Positions 26,794-34,726 of a stretch of DNA of 54,159 nucleotides are shown here, one piece after another. The translations under genes and the position numbers were made by a program. This stretch comes from Betaproteobacteria bacterium (GTDB lineage Bacteria; Pseudomonadota; Gammaproteobacteria; Burkholderiales; Burkholderiaceae_C), in NCBI GenBank assembly GCA_025356445.1, contig JANXSZ010000070.1, forward strand, positions 1-54,159, in the 5' to 3' direction. The notes under the pieces are model-generated. The model was not told where the DNA came from. It searched no databases and saw nothing but the letters and a program-made list of their open reading frames with translations. How positions within the stretch are numbered: position 1 is the stretch's first letter; every line of letters begins with the position of its first letter.

Positions 26794-26845
26794 AGCGCCG
26801 ATTTGCCTGTGGCTTGCGGGCGCTTGATAAATTCTGCTAAAGACC
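26794..26845 (+). ncRNA. SAM-II riboswitch in the metX leader
   Basis: The stretch aligns closely with the known metX SAM-II aptamer. A GCGCC stem arm is followed by GATTT, the partner arm GGGCGC, then the conserved TTGATAAATTCTGCTAAAGACC tail in which TGATAAAT and GCTAAA are hallmark segments of the pseudoknot. It lies about 95-145 bases upstream of metX, and a hairpin with a T-run follows it. High S-adenosylmethionine should lower expression of the fused MetX-MetW gene. Confidence 0.85.
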
Positions 26846-26865
26846 AGACCGATTCCCATTCCGAG

Positions 26866-26901
26866 AACCCGGCTTCGTTTTTAGCGATGCCGGGTTTTTT
26901 T
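26866..26901 (+). terminator. Attenuator hairpin downstream of the SAM-II aptamer
   Basis: AACCCGGC (26866-26873) pairs with GCCGGGTT (26889-26896), with an extra TCG/CGA pairing inside, and is followed by a run of T to 26901. Placed 20 bases after the riboswitch and before metX, it is probably the expression platform. Confidence 0.75.
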
Positions 26902-26937
26902 ATGCACGCTTCAGAACACGCTTTTGCACACGCTCCT

Positions 26938-28689
26938 ATGCTTGCCGTTCCACAGTTCATGTCTTTCGCCGCGCCGCTTGCTCTGCAAAGCGGTGCCTCC
27001 ATCCACGCTTATTCGCTGGCCTATGAGACCTACGGTACGCTGAATGCCGACAAGTCCAACGCCGTGCTGGTCTGCCACGCGCTCAACGCCTCGCACCATG
27101 TGGCGGGCGTGTACGAAGGCCAGCCCAAGAGCGAAGGCTGGTGGGACAACATGATCGGCCCTGGCAAGCCGCTGGACACGGACAAGTTTTTCGTCATCGG
27201 CATCAACAACCTCGGCTCGTGTTTTGGCTCCACCGGGCCGATGCACACCCACCCGGACACAGGCCGCATCTATGGAGCCGATTTTCCCGTGGTGACGGTG
27301 GAAGACTGGGTGAACGCCCAAGCTCATCTGCTCGATGAACTTGGCATCCACACCCTGGCTGCAGTGATGGGTGGCAGTTTGGGCGGTATGCAGGCACTGA
27401 GCTGGACGCTGCAATACCCTGACCGCGTGCGCCACGCCGTGGTGATCGCCAGCGCCCCAAACCTGACGGCGGAAAACATCGCCTTCAATGAGGTCGCCCG
27501 CCGTGCCATCGTCACCGACCCGGATTTCCACGGCGGTCATTTTTACGACCACAACGTGATCCCCAAACGCGGCCTGCGCATCGCCCGCATGATAGGCCAC
27601 ATCACGTACCTGAGCGATGACGTGATGAACGAGAAGTTTGGACGACAGTTGCGGGACGGCGATGCGTACAAGTATTCAACCCAAGACGTTGAATTCCAGA
27701 TCGAAAGCTACCTGCGTTACCAGGGCGATAAGTTCAGCGAAACCTTCGATGCCAACACCTACCTGCTCATCACCCGCGCGCTGGACTACTTCGACCCGGC
27801 ACGCCAGCACAACGCCAGCCTGAGCGCCGCGTTGGCGAAAGCGAAGGCCAAGTTCCTGCTCGTCAGCTTCACCACCGATTGGCGCTTTTCGCCCAAACGC
27901 AGCCGCGAAATCGTCAAAGCCTTGCTCGACAACCGCCGTGACGTGAGTTACGCCGAGATTGATGCGCCGCACGGACACGATGCCTTTTTGCTTGATGACG
28001 CGCGCTACATGGCCTTGGTGCGCTCTTATTTTGAGAGCATTGATGCGGCATTGAACTTGCCCACCACCGCAGCGTCTGCGTCGGCCCTCAAGGCCTATTC
28101 CAGCCCGGCACCCACCCACCAGTCGATAGCCAACCTTGTCCCCTCGCAGTCGCGCGTGCTCGATTTAGGCTGCGGCGATGGCCGCTTGCTGGCCCACCTG
28201 CAAGCCCACCGTGCTTGCACCGGCTACGGCATCGAAATCAGCGACACCCATGTGCTGGCCTGCGTGCAAGCCGGTGTGAACGTCATCCAGCTCAACCTGG
28301 AAGAAGGGCTCTCGCTGTTTGAAGACGCCTCGTTCGATGTGGTGCTGCAAGTCGATACCCTGCCCCACCTGCGTAATGCCGAAACCATGTTGCAAGAAAC
28401 CGCCCGTGTAGGCCGCACCGGCATCGTCGCCTTCCCCAATTTCGCCCACTGGCCCAACCGCCTGAGCGTGCTGATGGGCCGCATGCCCGTCACCAAACGC
28501 CTGCCCTACCAGTGGTACGACACGCCCAACATCCGCGTGGGCACGTTCAAGGATTTTGAAGCGCTGGCGCAGAAGAACGGTCTGAAGCTGCTGGACGCGT
28601 TTGGTCTGCAAGACGGTGCAGAGGTGCGCTGGTTGCCGAACGCGCGGGCGGGGACGGCGGTGTTTCGGTTCACGCGGGTTGAGATTTAG
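26938..28689 (+). CDS. metX: Fused homoserine O-acyltransferase (MetX) and MetW
   Basis: First dedicated step of methionine synthesis: MetX acylates homoserine (in many betaproteobacteria with succinyl-CoA, helped by MetW). Residues 1 to about 375 are an alpha/beta-hydrolase MetX with the nucleophile elbow [11 protein letters not shown], the DWRFSP aspartate and HGHDAFL histidine. A short linker leads to a MetW domain (about 395-583) with a methyltransferase-like [12 protein letters not shown] motif and the TLPHLRNAE segment. Normally these are two adjacent genes. The ATG at 26938 fits homologues; 26902, 26959 are alternatives and no strong Shine-Dalgarno sequence decides. A SAM-II riboswitch precedes it. 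Confidence 0.92.
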   Translation: MLAVPQFMSFAAPLALQSGASIHAYSLAYETYGTLNADKSNAVLVCHALNASHHVAGVYEGQPKSEGWWDNMIGPGKPLDTDKFFVIGINNLGSCFGSTGPMHTHPDTGRIYGADFPVVTVEDWVNAQAHLLDELGIHTLAAVMGGSLGGMQALSWTLQYPDRVRHAVVIASAPNLTAENIAFNEVARRAIVTDPDFHGGHFYDHNVIPKRGLRIARMIGHITYLSDDVMNEKFGRQLRDGDAYKYSTQDVEFQIESYLRYQGDKFSETFDANTYLLITRALDYFDPARQHNASLSAALAKAKAKFLLVSFTTDWRFSPKRSREIVKALLDNRRDVSYAEIDAPHGHDAFLLDDARYMALVRSYFESIDAALNLPTTAASASALKAYSSPAPTHQSIANLVPSQSRVLDLGCGDGRLLAHLQAHRACTGYGIEISDTHVLACVQAGVNVIQLNLEEGLSLFEDASFDVVLQVDTLPHLRNAETMLQETARVGRTGIVAFPNFAHWPNRLSVLMGRMPVTKRLPYQWYDTPNIRVGTFKDFEALAQKNGLKLLDAFGLQDGAEVRWLPNARAGTAVFRFTRVEI

Positions 28690-28699
28690 GGAGCGTGCA

Positions 28700-28894
28700 A
28701 TGTCATCCACTACAAATCTTTTCGTACAACCGAAAGAGTCTGCGGTTGCAGCCCAAAAGTCACCACTTTTGGAAACCCTGGCATCCAGCCGGGCGAAGAT
28801 TAACCATCAAGGCCCACCGGTTTCTGTTGAGGAAATGAACGCGGCTGTTTTGCAAGAAGCTATGCGCCGTGGGTTGATTGACCAATCAAGTTAA
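28700..28894 (+). CDS. Small hypothetical protein (64 residues)
   Basis: I do not recognise this protein. It is 64 residues long with an extended polar N-terminus (MSSTTNLFVQPKESAVA) and a short helical C-terminus (SVEEMNAAVLQEAMRRGLIDQSS) that looks like the tail of an antitoxin or adaptor, but no toxin gene is next to it. It starts ten bases after the metX-metW stop, with GGGAGCGTGCA before the ATG giving a good ribosome-binding site, so translation is likely. The longer reading from 28601 lies inside metW and is not supported. Confidence 0.6.
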   Translation: MSSTTNLFVQPKESAVAAQKSPLLETLASSRAKINHQGPPVSVEEMNAAVLQEAMRRGLIDQSS

Positions 28895-28904
28895 TCGACA
28901 GCAA

Positions 28905-29010
28905 ACGCCTTATTCCCTGCTACCATCCACCCCTCGGGAACACAGCCTCCCGAATTCTTTACGGATAGACGGTGTCCCGTCCAAGTGCTGGCAACATCCC
29001 CTTGGGGGAA
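28905..29010 (+). ncRNA. Structured leader upstream of chrB (possible chrB RNA motif)
   Basis: The 124-base gap before the rhodanese-ChrB gene contains three short hairpins in a row: TCGGGA/TCCCGA (about 28935-28955), GACGG/CCGTC (about 28969-28983) and CCCC/GGGG next to the Shine-Dalgarno GGGGGA (about 29003-29008). Conserved RNA motifs named chrB have been described upstream of chrB genes in Proteobacteria; I suggest this may be one, without having the consensus to compare. Structure near the ribosome-binding site points to translational control. Confidence 0.45.
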
Positions 29011-29018
29011 TTTCGCCT

Positions 29019-29921
29019 ATGGACACCGCCATGAATGCTTCTGCTTCTTCAAGCCCCGCTGCTTCTTATCTTCCTGATTTCTCTCTTTCCCCTGCGCAAT
29101 TTGCCGCCCGTTTAGGCCGTGCTGATGCCCCGCTGGTGCTCGATGTGCGCCGCCTCCCTCGCTTCACAGCCAGCCTGCAGTTGCTGCCTACCGCGCAGTA
29201 CTGCGCGCCTGAAGACGTGCAGGCCTTCGCTGCCCGCCAGCCACCGCGCGAGGTGCTGGTGTACTGCGTTTACGGCCACGAAGTCAGCCATGACGCTGCC
29301 GCCACTTTGCGTGCCGCAGGGTGGGATGCCCGCTATCTGGTGGAGGGGCTTGAAGGCGGTCAGCCGGAGGTGGATTCGGCTGATTTGTTGGCTGAACTGA
29401 AAGCCCACAACCTGCTCCGTGTTACCAAGCGTCCTGATTTTGGCGTTGACGGCCTGAACCCCTCGCGCTGGATCACCCGCGAGCGGCCCAAGATTGACCG
29501 CATCGCCTGCCCTTGGCTGGTTCGCCGCTTCATCGACGCTCAGGCCGTGTTTTTCTACGTGCCCAAGCCCGAAGTGTTTGACGAAGCCGCCAAGCGCCAA
29601 GCCATTCCCTACGACATCCCTGGCGCACCGCTGGAGCACGACGGTGCGCTGTGCAGCTTCGACACCTTTTTGCGGGCGTTCGGGCTGCACATGCCTGCGC
29701 TCGACCTGTTGGCCCGCATCGTGCGCGGCGCGGACACCGATCAACTGGATCTGGCCGCGCAGTCGGCCGGTCTGCTCGCCGTGTCGCTGGGCTTTTCTCG
29801 CCTCTACCCCACCGACGATCACGCCATGCTGGACGCGATGATGCCGGTGTACGACGCGCTCTACGCTTGGTGCAGCGACCGCGTTGCTGCCACCGATGAG
29901 CGCCACAACTGGAACCCTTGA
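29019..29921 (+). CDS. chrB: Rhodanese-ChrB chromate resistance protein
   Basis: The 300-residue protein has an N-terminal rhodanese-like domain (about 15-125) in which the active-site cysteine loop is CVYGHEVS, and a C-terminal Chrome_Resist (ChrB) domain (about 145-290) with RPKIDRIACPWLVRRFIDAQAVFFYVPKPEVF. ChrB proteins regulate or assist chromate resistance, and chrA follows 16 bases downstream, so the two form an operon. The start at 29019 has GGGGGA at ten bases; 29031 is possible. The rhodanese part suggests sulfate or thiosulfate-related chemistry as well. Confidence 0.88.
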   Translation: MDTAMNASASSSPAASYLPDFSLSPAQFAARLGRADAPLVLDVRRLPRFTASLQLLPTAQYCAPEDVQAFAARQPPREVLVYCVYGHEVSHDAAATLRAAGWDARYLVEGLEGGQPEVDSADLLAELKAHNLLRVTKRPDFGVDGLNPSRWITRERPKIDRIACPWLVRRFIDAQAVFFYVPKPEVFDEAAKRQAIPYDIPGAPLEHDGALCSFDTFLRAFGLHMPALDLLARIVRGADTDQLDLAAQSAGLLAVSLGFSRLYPTDDHAMLDAMMPVYDALYAWCSDRVAATDERHNWNP

Positions 29922-29937
29922 TTGGAAGCCCTGAGCC

Positions 29938-31329
29938 ATGACCACCTTACCAACCATGTCCCCCACACCGTCCCCCACCGCCCCCGTTTCCCTTACCTTC
30001 ATTGAAGCGCTCAAATTCTGGTTCAAGCTTGGCCTCATCAGTTTTGGCGGCCCCGCTGGGCAAATCGCCATCATGCACCGCGAGCTGGTCGAACAAAAGC
30101 GCTGGATCAGTGAAAAGCGCTTCCTCCATGCCCTGAACTACTGCATGTTGCTGCCTGGCCCCGAAGCACAGCAACTCGCCACCTACATCGGCTGGCTCCT
30201 GCACCGCACCTGGGGCGGCGTGGCGGCGGGTGCGCTGTTTGTGCTGCCCTCATTGTTTATCTTGATCGCTTTGAGCTGGATTTATGTGGCCTTTGGTGCG
30301 GTGCCTTGGGTGGCGGGTCTGCTGTACGGCATCAAACCGGCGGTGGCAGCGCTGGTGGTGCAGGCGGTACACCGCATTGGCAGTAAAACACTCAAGAAAC
30401 CGAGCACAGCGCCCATCCTGTGGGCTATAGCAGCTATCAGTTTTATAGCTATTTACGTGTTTGCCGTGCCTTTTCCTGCCATCGTGTTGGGCGCGGCGGT
30501 TGTCGGTTGGTTGGGTTCGAAGTTCGCCCCGACGCAGTTCACGGGTGGAGGTGGGCATGGCGCTGCAAAAGCCAGCTATGGCCCTGCACTGATCGACGAC
30601 GACACCCCCACGCCCGAGCACGCCCGCTTCAAACCCGCACGCTTGGCCATGGTGGTGGGTGTGGGGGCTGCGCTCTGGCTGTTGCCGATGGGCGCGTTGA
30701 TCGCGTGGAAGGGTTGGGATGCCACGCTGGCGCAGATGGGCTGGTTCTTCACCAAGGCGGCGTTGCTGACCTTCGGTGGCGCGTATGCGGTGCTGCCTTA
30801 TGTCTACCAGGGCGCGGTGGAGCAGTTCAGCTGGCTCACCGGCACGCAGATGATTGACGGCCTCGCTCTGGGCGAAACCACACCCGGCCCGCTCATCATG
30901 GTGGTGGCTTTCGTGGGTTTTTTGGGCGGCTGGAGCAAGGCTGTGCTGGGGCCAGACGCGCTGTTCCTGGGGGCCGCGCTGGCCGCTACGGTGGTGACGT
31001 GGTTCACCTTTTTGCCGTCGTTCGTGTTCATTCTGGCCGGTGGGCCGCTGGTCGAGGCCACGCATGGCAAGCTGCAATTCACCGCACCCCTCACGGCCAT
31101 TACGGCGGCGGTGGTGGGAGTGATCGCCAGTCTTGCTCTGTTTTTCATAGCGCACATCGCCGTCAGACCGGGCAGCAGCGGTGCTTTTTTAGCCCAACCT
31201 GATTGGGCAGCCCTGGCACTAGCCTTGGCAGCGGGGGTGGCGCTGATACGCTTCAAACGCGGTGTGATTCCGGTGATTGCCGCCTGTGCGCTGGTCGGAC
31301 TGGTGTTGCGGCTGGTCGGTTGGAGTTGA
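29938..31329 (+). CDS. chrA: Chromate transporter ChrA
   Basis: Inner-membrane CHR-family chromate efflux protein of 463 residues with two homologous halves. The first half has the motif FGGPAGQIAIMHRELVEQKRWIS and LLPGPEAQQLATYIGW, the second has LLTFGGAYAVLPYVYQGAVEQFSWLT and GETTPGPLIMVVAFVG. About ten membrane segments can be seen. It is co-directional with the rhodanese-ChrB gene. A helix around residues 166-176 (AIAAISFIAIYV) is encoded by a copy of the short repeat core. Confidence 0.94.
   Translation: MTTLPTMSPTPSPTAPVSLTFIEALKFWFKLGLISFGGPAGQIAIMHRELVEQKRWISEKRFLHALNYCMLLPGPEAQQLATYIGWLLHRTWGGVAAGALFVLPSLFILIALSWIYVAFGAVPWVAGLLYGIKPAVAALVVQAVHRIGSKTLKKPSTAPILWAIAAISFIAIYVFAVPFPAIVLGAAVVGWLGSKFAPTQFTGGGGHGAAKASYGPALIDDDTPTPEHARFKPARLAMVVGVGAALWLLPMGALIAWKGWDATLAQMGWFFTKAALLTFGGAYAVLPYVYQGAVEQFSWLTGTQMIDGLALGETTPGPLIMVVAFVGFLGGWSKAVLGPDALFLGAALAATVVTWFTFLPSFVFILAGGPLVEATHGKLQFTAPLTAITAAVVGVIASLALFFIAHIAVRPGSSGAFLAQPDWAALALALAAGVALIRFKRGVIPVIAACALVGLVLRLVGWS
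30433..30449. repeat. Short dispersed repeat core inside chrA
   Basis: GCTATCAGTTTTATAGC lies in frame in a transmembrane segment of chrA. It shares the ends GCTAT and ATAGC and the AT-rich middle with other copies. Confidence 0.45.
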
Positions 31330-31348
31330 GGTTCGGCGTGAAGCCGCG

Positions 31349-31801
31349 CTATTTTTGCGCCTCAAAATTTTGACGCACCCGCTCCAACAGGGCCATCAGT
31401 TGCTGCCGCTCTGCCACGCTCAGCCCTGCCACGGCCAGCGTGGCCAGATGCTCGGATTGCTGCTGTAAAGCGTGCAAAACCGCTGAGCCCTCCGCCGTCA
31501 CTGACAGGCGTACGTTGCGTCGGTCGATGGCGTCTTCTTCTCCCACCAGAAAAGCGCGTTCGCGCAAACCTTTGATCAGGCGGGCGAGCTGTGCCTTGTC
31601 GCGTCCACTGTGCCGCGCCAGATCGCTTTGCGTGGCACCGGGATGGTGGCCGATGTAACCCAACACCTTGCTTTCCATGTGCGTGACCTCATGACCACCG
31701 CTGCGTAGCACCTGAAACTGCTGTGAGCGGTAGTGGTGCATCACGGTATGAATCAGCTCCAGCGGGTTGCTGTCTGTCGTGGGCCTTCTAATGGTTGACA
31801 T
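31349..31801 (-). CDS. MarR-family transcriptional regulator
   Basis: Winged-helix dimeric repressor of 150 residues from the ATG at 31801. The recognition region reads QSDLARHSGRDKAQLARLIKGL and the wing DRRNVRLSVTAEG, with the C-terminal dimerisation helices after it. It is divergent from a siderophore-interacting protein gene, and a palindrome overlaps the intervening promoter, so it probably represses that gene and itself. An ATG at 31843 would add 14 residues but runs through the operator. Confidence 0.88.
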   Translation of the reverse strand: MSTIRRPTTDSNPLELIHTVMHHYRSQQFQVLRSGGHEVTHMESKVLGYIGHHPGATQSDLARHSGRDKAQLARLIKGLRERAFLVGEEDAIDRRNVRLSVTAEGSAVLHALQQQSEHLATLAVAGLSVAERQQLMALLERVRQNFEAQK

Positions 31802-31845
31802 TGTCAATTTATTTTGAGTATGATGAAGGACATTATCAACCATTT
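31793..31845. promoter_or_regulatory. Divergent promoter and MarR operator
   Basis: TTGACATTGTCAA (31795-31807) is a perfect 6-1-6 palindrome whose first half is also a -35 hexamer (TTGACA). TATGAT at 31819-31824 follows after 18 bases as a -10 for the plus-strand gene. A wider inverted pair, TGGTTGACATTGTC (31792-31805) and GACATTATCAACCA (31831-31844), flanks it. This suits binding of a MarR dimer at two sites. Confidence 0.65.
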
Positions 31846-31857
31846 AACCCAAATCCC

Positions 31858-32619
31858 ATGACTTCAACCCCTGCCACCAACCCCACTCGTCCCACACAAC
31901 GCGTCCAGCGCGTGCGCCACGAGATCAAACGCCGCGACTTGCAGGTCGTGCGTGTGGACGCGATCAGCCCGCACTTTCAGCGCATCACCTTCACGGGCGA
32001 TGCCTTGGCCGATTTCGTCAGTGCGTCATTTGACGACCACGTCAAAGTGTTTTTCGACGCGGCTGCGGGCGCAGAACCCGTGCGGCGTGACTACACCCCA
32101 CGGCATTTCGACGCTGCTGCGTGTGAACTGGCCATTGAGTTCGCCTTGCACGGCGATGGCCCTGCCGCGAACTGGGCGGCACAAGCCACACCCGGCCAGA
32201 CGCTCAGCATTGGCGGCCCGCGTGGCTCCCTGGTGATCCCCACCGACTTTGACTGGCACTTGCTGGTGGGCGATGAAACGGCTTTGCCCGCCATTGCACG
32301 GCGCCTGGAAGAGCTGCCCAGCACGACCCGTGCCATCGCAGTTATCCATGTGGCCGATGCAGCAGACCAACGCCCGCTGCCCAGCGCCGCCAGTGTTAGC
32401 GTGCAATGGGTCGCTGAGGCCCATGCCCTGGTCGATACGGTTCGCGCTCTGGCGTTGCCCAGCGGCGAAGGCTATGCATGGTGCGCGGGCGAGGCGAGCG
32501 TGATGGCCGCACTGCGCCGTGTGCTGGTGGAAGAGAAAGGCGTTGACCGCCATGCCGTGCGTGCAGCCGCCTACTGGAAGCGTGGCGCGATCGCCCACCA
32601 CGAAAACCTGGACGGTTAA
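31858..32619 (+). CDS. Siderophore-interacting protein (FAD-dependent ferric reductase)
   Basis: Cytosolic flavoprotein of the ViuB/SIP family that reduces ferric siderophores with NAD(P)H, 253 residues. The FAD-binding part contains FQRITFTGDAL and the RDYTPRHFD motif (flavin-binding R-x-Y-T/S), followed by GGPRGSLVIP. The C-terminal NAD-binding SIP part has LLVGDETALPAIARRLE and WCAGEASVM, and ends with AAYWKRGAIAHHE. The ATG at 31858 lies 33 bases after the -10 of the promoter. MarR control is unusual; Fur boxes were not obvious. Confidence 0.93.
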   Translation: MTSTPATNPTRPTQRVQRVRHEIKRRDLQVVRVDAISPHFQRITFTGDALADFVSASFDDHVKVFFDAAAGAEPVRRDYTPRHFDAAACELAIEFALHGDGPAANWAAQATPGQTLSIGGPRGSLVIPTDFDWHLLVGDETALPAIARRLEELPSTTRAIAVIHVADAADQRPLPSAASVSVQWVAEAHALVDTVRALALPSGEGYAWCAGEASVMAALRRVLVEEKGVDRHAVRAAAYWKRGAIAHHENLDG

Positions 32620-32680
32620 AAGCGGTTTCGGGCGTGGGCAGCAGCGACATGCCGACAGTCGCTTCCCATACTGCGGTAAA

Positions 32681-32688
32681 GTTGTACG
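32681..32688. promoter_or_regulatory. Possible GntR (FadR-type) operator before the regulator gene
   Basis: GTTGTACG (in GTTGTACGATAAC) recurs in inverted form, CGTACAAC, at 33555-33562 between the GntR gene and ltnD. On the other strand TCGTACAA fits the FadR-subfamily pattern TNGTACNA. This suggests autoregulation. Confidence 0.5.
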
Positions 32689-32715
32689 ATAACTTTAGCT
32701 TTGAACACCCCCGCC

Positions 32716-33495
32716 ATGCCCTCCGTTTTCACCGCCATCACGCCCGGCCTCCACCTGTCCGACCAGGTCGCTGAAGCCCTCGCGTCCGAGATCCGCAGTG
32801 GGCGCATAGCTGCTGGCGACAAACTGCCCACCGAGGCTGCGCTGGTGGTGCAGTTCTCCGTGAGCCGCACGGTGGTGCGTGAAGCGGTGTCGCGGCTCAA
32901 ATCGCTGGGCTTGGTGGATTCGCGCCAGGGCAGTGGCGTTTACGTGCGGACTGCCGGGTTTTCGCCGCTGAATTTCGATGCCCGCTATGCGGTGTCCAAG
33001 CAGGCTGTGATCCAAATGGTAGAAGTGCGCCGTGCGCTCGAAGCCGAAGTCGCCGGGCTCGCGGCGCAGCGCCACACGGATGCGGATGTGCAGCGCATCC
33101 GGGCTGCTATCGTCGCGCTGGATGCGGCCGTAGCGGCCGGTGGCGACGGTGTGGACGAAGACGTGAAGTACCACCGCGCCATCGCCGATGCTGCCCAAAA
33201 TCCCTTCCTCATCAGCACGCTGGAATACCTGGGCCAGTTCCTCATCGGCGCCACCCGCGTGACCCGGGCCAACGAGGCACGGCGTACCGATTTCGCCCGC
33301 CAGGTCAGCCGCGAACACGACATGATCGCCCGCGCCATCGAGGCCAGCGATCCCGTGGCCGCCCGCAAAGCCGCCGCCCGCCACATGGACAACGCCATCC
33401 AGCGCATTGAGCGGGCCGATCCGGCGTTTTGGCAGCAGCAGGGCGTGGTGCTGGCGGGGCCGTTGGTGGAGGGGCTGGGGCCGCATTCCCGTTAA
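32716..33495 (+). CDS. GntR-family (FadR/FCD) transcriptional regulator
   Basis: Repressor or sensor of 259 residues. The N-terminal winged helix (LSDQVAEALASEIRSG, then LPTEAALVVQFSVSRTVVREAVSRLKSLGLV) is followed by an all-helical FCD ligand domain with the metal-binding Asp/His residues (EDVKYHRAIADAAQNPFL and REHDMIARAI). It sits just upstream of ltnD on the same strand, so it most likely responds to threonate, erythronate or an oxo-tetronate intermediate. The ATG at 32716 is preferred to a TTG at 32701. Confidence 0.92.
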   Translation: MPSVFTAITPGLHLSDQVAEALASEIRSGRIAAGDKLPTEAALVVQFSVSRTVVREAVSRLKSLGLVDSRQGSGVYVRTAGFSPLNFDARYAVSKQAVIQMVEVRRALEAEVAGLAAQRHTDADVQRIRAAIVALDAAVAAGGDGVDEDVKYHRAIADAAQNPFLISTLEYLGQFLIGATRVTRANEARRTDFARQVSREHDMIARAIEASDPVAARKAAARHMDNAIQRIERADPAFWQQQGVVLAGPLVEGLGPHSR

Positions 33496-33554
33496 TCGCG
33501 CGTCTGGTGTTCGATTAACGAGGATAAATCGCCGGAAAAACGAACCGGGCAGGC

Positions 33555-33616
33555 CGTACAACGGGAAAACCCGAGGTACGGCAGCAGTTGTAAATTTGTA
33601 TGATGACCTTACAAAT
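33555..33616. promoter_or_regulatory. Candidate GntR operators upstream of ltnD
   Basis: Two elements lie in the 156-base gap: CGTACAAC (33555-33562), the inverted copy of the site before the regulator gene, and a perfect inverted repeat ATTTGTA-N9-TACAAAT (33594-33600 and 33610-33616) 36 bases before the ltnD ATG. Together they look like a GntR control region. Confidence 0.55.
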
Positions 33617-33651
33617 AAAAACCTGTTGCTGAACCCCTTCTCTGTATTGCC

Positions 33652-34602
33652 ATGAACGAAAAATCAAGTTCTTCTGTGCCTCTCGGCGCTCATGCAGGCG
33701 CTGCTGTTGGCGTCATCGGTCTCGGTGCCATGGGCAGTGGCATGGCCGCATCGCTGCGCCGCCACGGCAGCAACGTCCACGTGTTCGATGTGCGTACCGA
33801 GGTGGCACAGGCCTTTGCCCAAGAGGGCGGCGTGGTGTGTGCCTCGCTGGCGGAGCTGGGTGCGCAGTGCCAGGTCGTTGTCAGCGTCGTCGTCAACGCG
33901 GCGCAAACCGAGAGCGTGTTGTTTGGCCCTCATAACGATGGCAAAGGTTGCGCCGCCACGATGGCGCCAGGCAGCGTTTTTGTGATGTGTTCCACTGTGG
34001 ACCCGAACTGGTCGGTGGCGCTTGAAGCCCGTCTGGCCCAGTTGGGCATTCTCTACATCGACGCGCCGATCTCTGGTGGTGCCGCCAAAGCGGCCAGCGG
34101 GCAGATGACGATGATGACGGCGGCCACGCCTGCTGCCTATGCCGCCGCAGGACCGCTGCTCGACGCCATGGCCGCCAAGGTCTATCGCTTGGGCGACTGC
34201 GCTGGTGCGGGCAGTAAGGTCAAAATCATCAACCAGCTGCTGGCTGGTGTGCATATCGCTGCGGCTGCCGAGGCCATGGCGCTGGGCCTGCGCGAAGGCG
34301 TGGACGTGGCTGCGCTGTACGAGGTCATCACCCACAGTGCGGGCAACAGCTGGATGTTTGAGAACCGAATGGCACACGTGCTGGCCGCAGATTACACGCC
34401 GCTGTCAGCCGTGGATATCTTCGTCAAGGATCTGGGGCTGGTGCTCGACATGGCCCGCGCCAGCAAGTTCCCGCTGCCGCTGTCCAGTACCGCACACCAG
34501 ATGTTCATGCAGGCGTCCACTGCAGGCTTTGCGCGGGAAGACGACAGCGCCGTCATCAAGATTTTCCCTGGGATTGAATTGCCGAAAAAACCTGCGCCGT
34601 AA
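33652..34602 (+). CDS. ltnD: L-threonate dehydrogenase
   Basis: NAD-dependent beta-hydroxyacid dehydrogenase, predicted to oxidise L-threonate (2-position) to 2-oxo-tetronate. The 316 residues have the Rossmann motif GVIGLGAMGSGMA, the substrate loop DAPISGGAAKAASGQMT and the catalytic lysine in GSKVKIINQLLAG. Family alone cannot give the substrate; the assignment rests on the neighbouring OtnK, OtnC, OtnI and a TRAP transporter, the set defined for four-carbon acid-sugar catabolism. The N-terminus is about 18 residues longer than usual. Confidence 0.9.
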   Translation: MNEKSSSSVPLGAHAGAAVGVIGLGAMGSGMAASLRRHGSNVHVFDVRTEVAQAFAQEGGVVCASLAELGAQCQVVVSVVVNAAQTESVLFGPHNDGKGCAATMAPGSVFVMCSTVDPNWSVALEARLAQLGILYIDAPISGGAAKAASGQMTMMTAATPAAYAAAGPLLDAMAAKVYRLGDCAGAGSKVKIINQLLAGVHIAAAAEAMALGLREGVDVAALYEVITHSAGNSWMFENRMAHVLAADYTPLSAVDIFVKDLGLVLDMARASKFPLPLSSTAHQMFMQASTAGFAREDDSAVIKIFPGIELPKKPAP

Positions 34603-34726
34603 GTGAGCGGTAGCGCGCAGCAGAGGGGTGGGGCAGGCATCCCCATAAACCCTGTAACCCGTGTTCCGGCGTATGCTTGGCGCCGTCAAATAAACACATG
34701 ACCTATAACCTTTTTAGGAGACTGCT

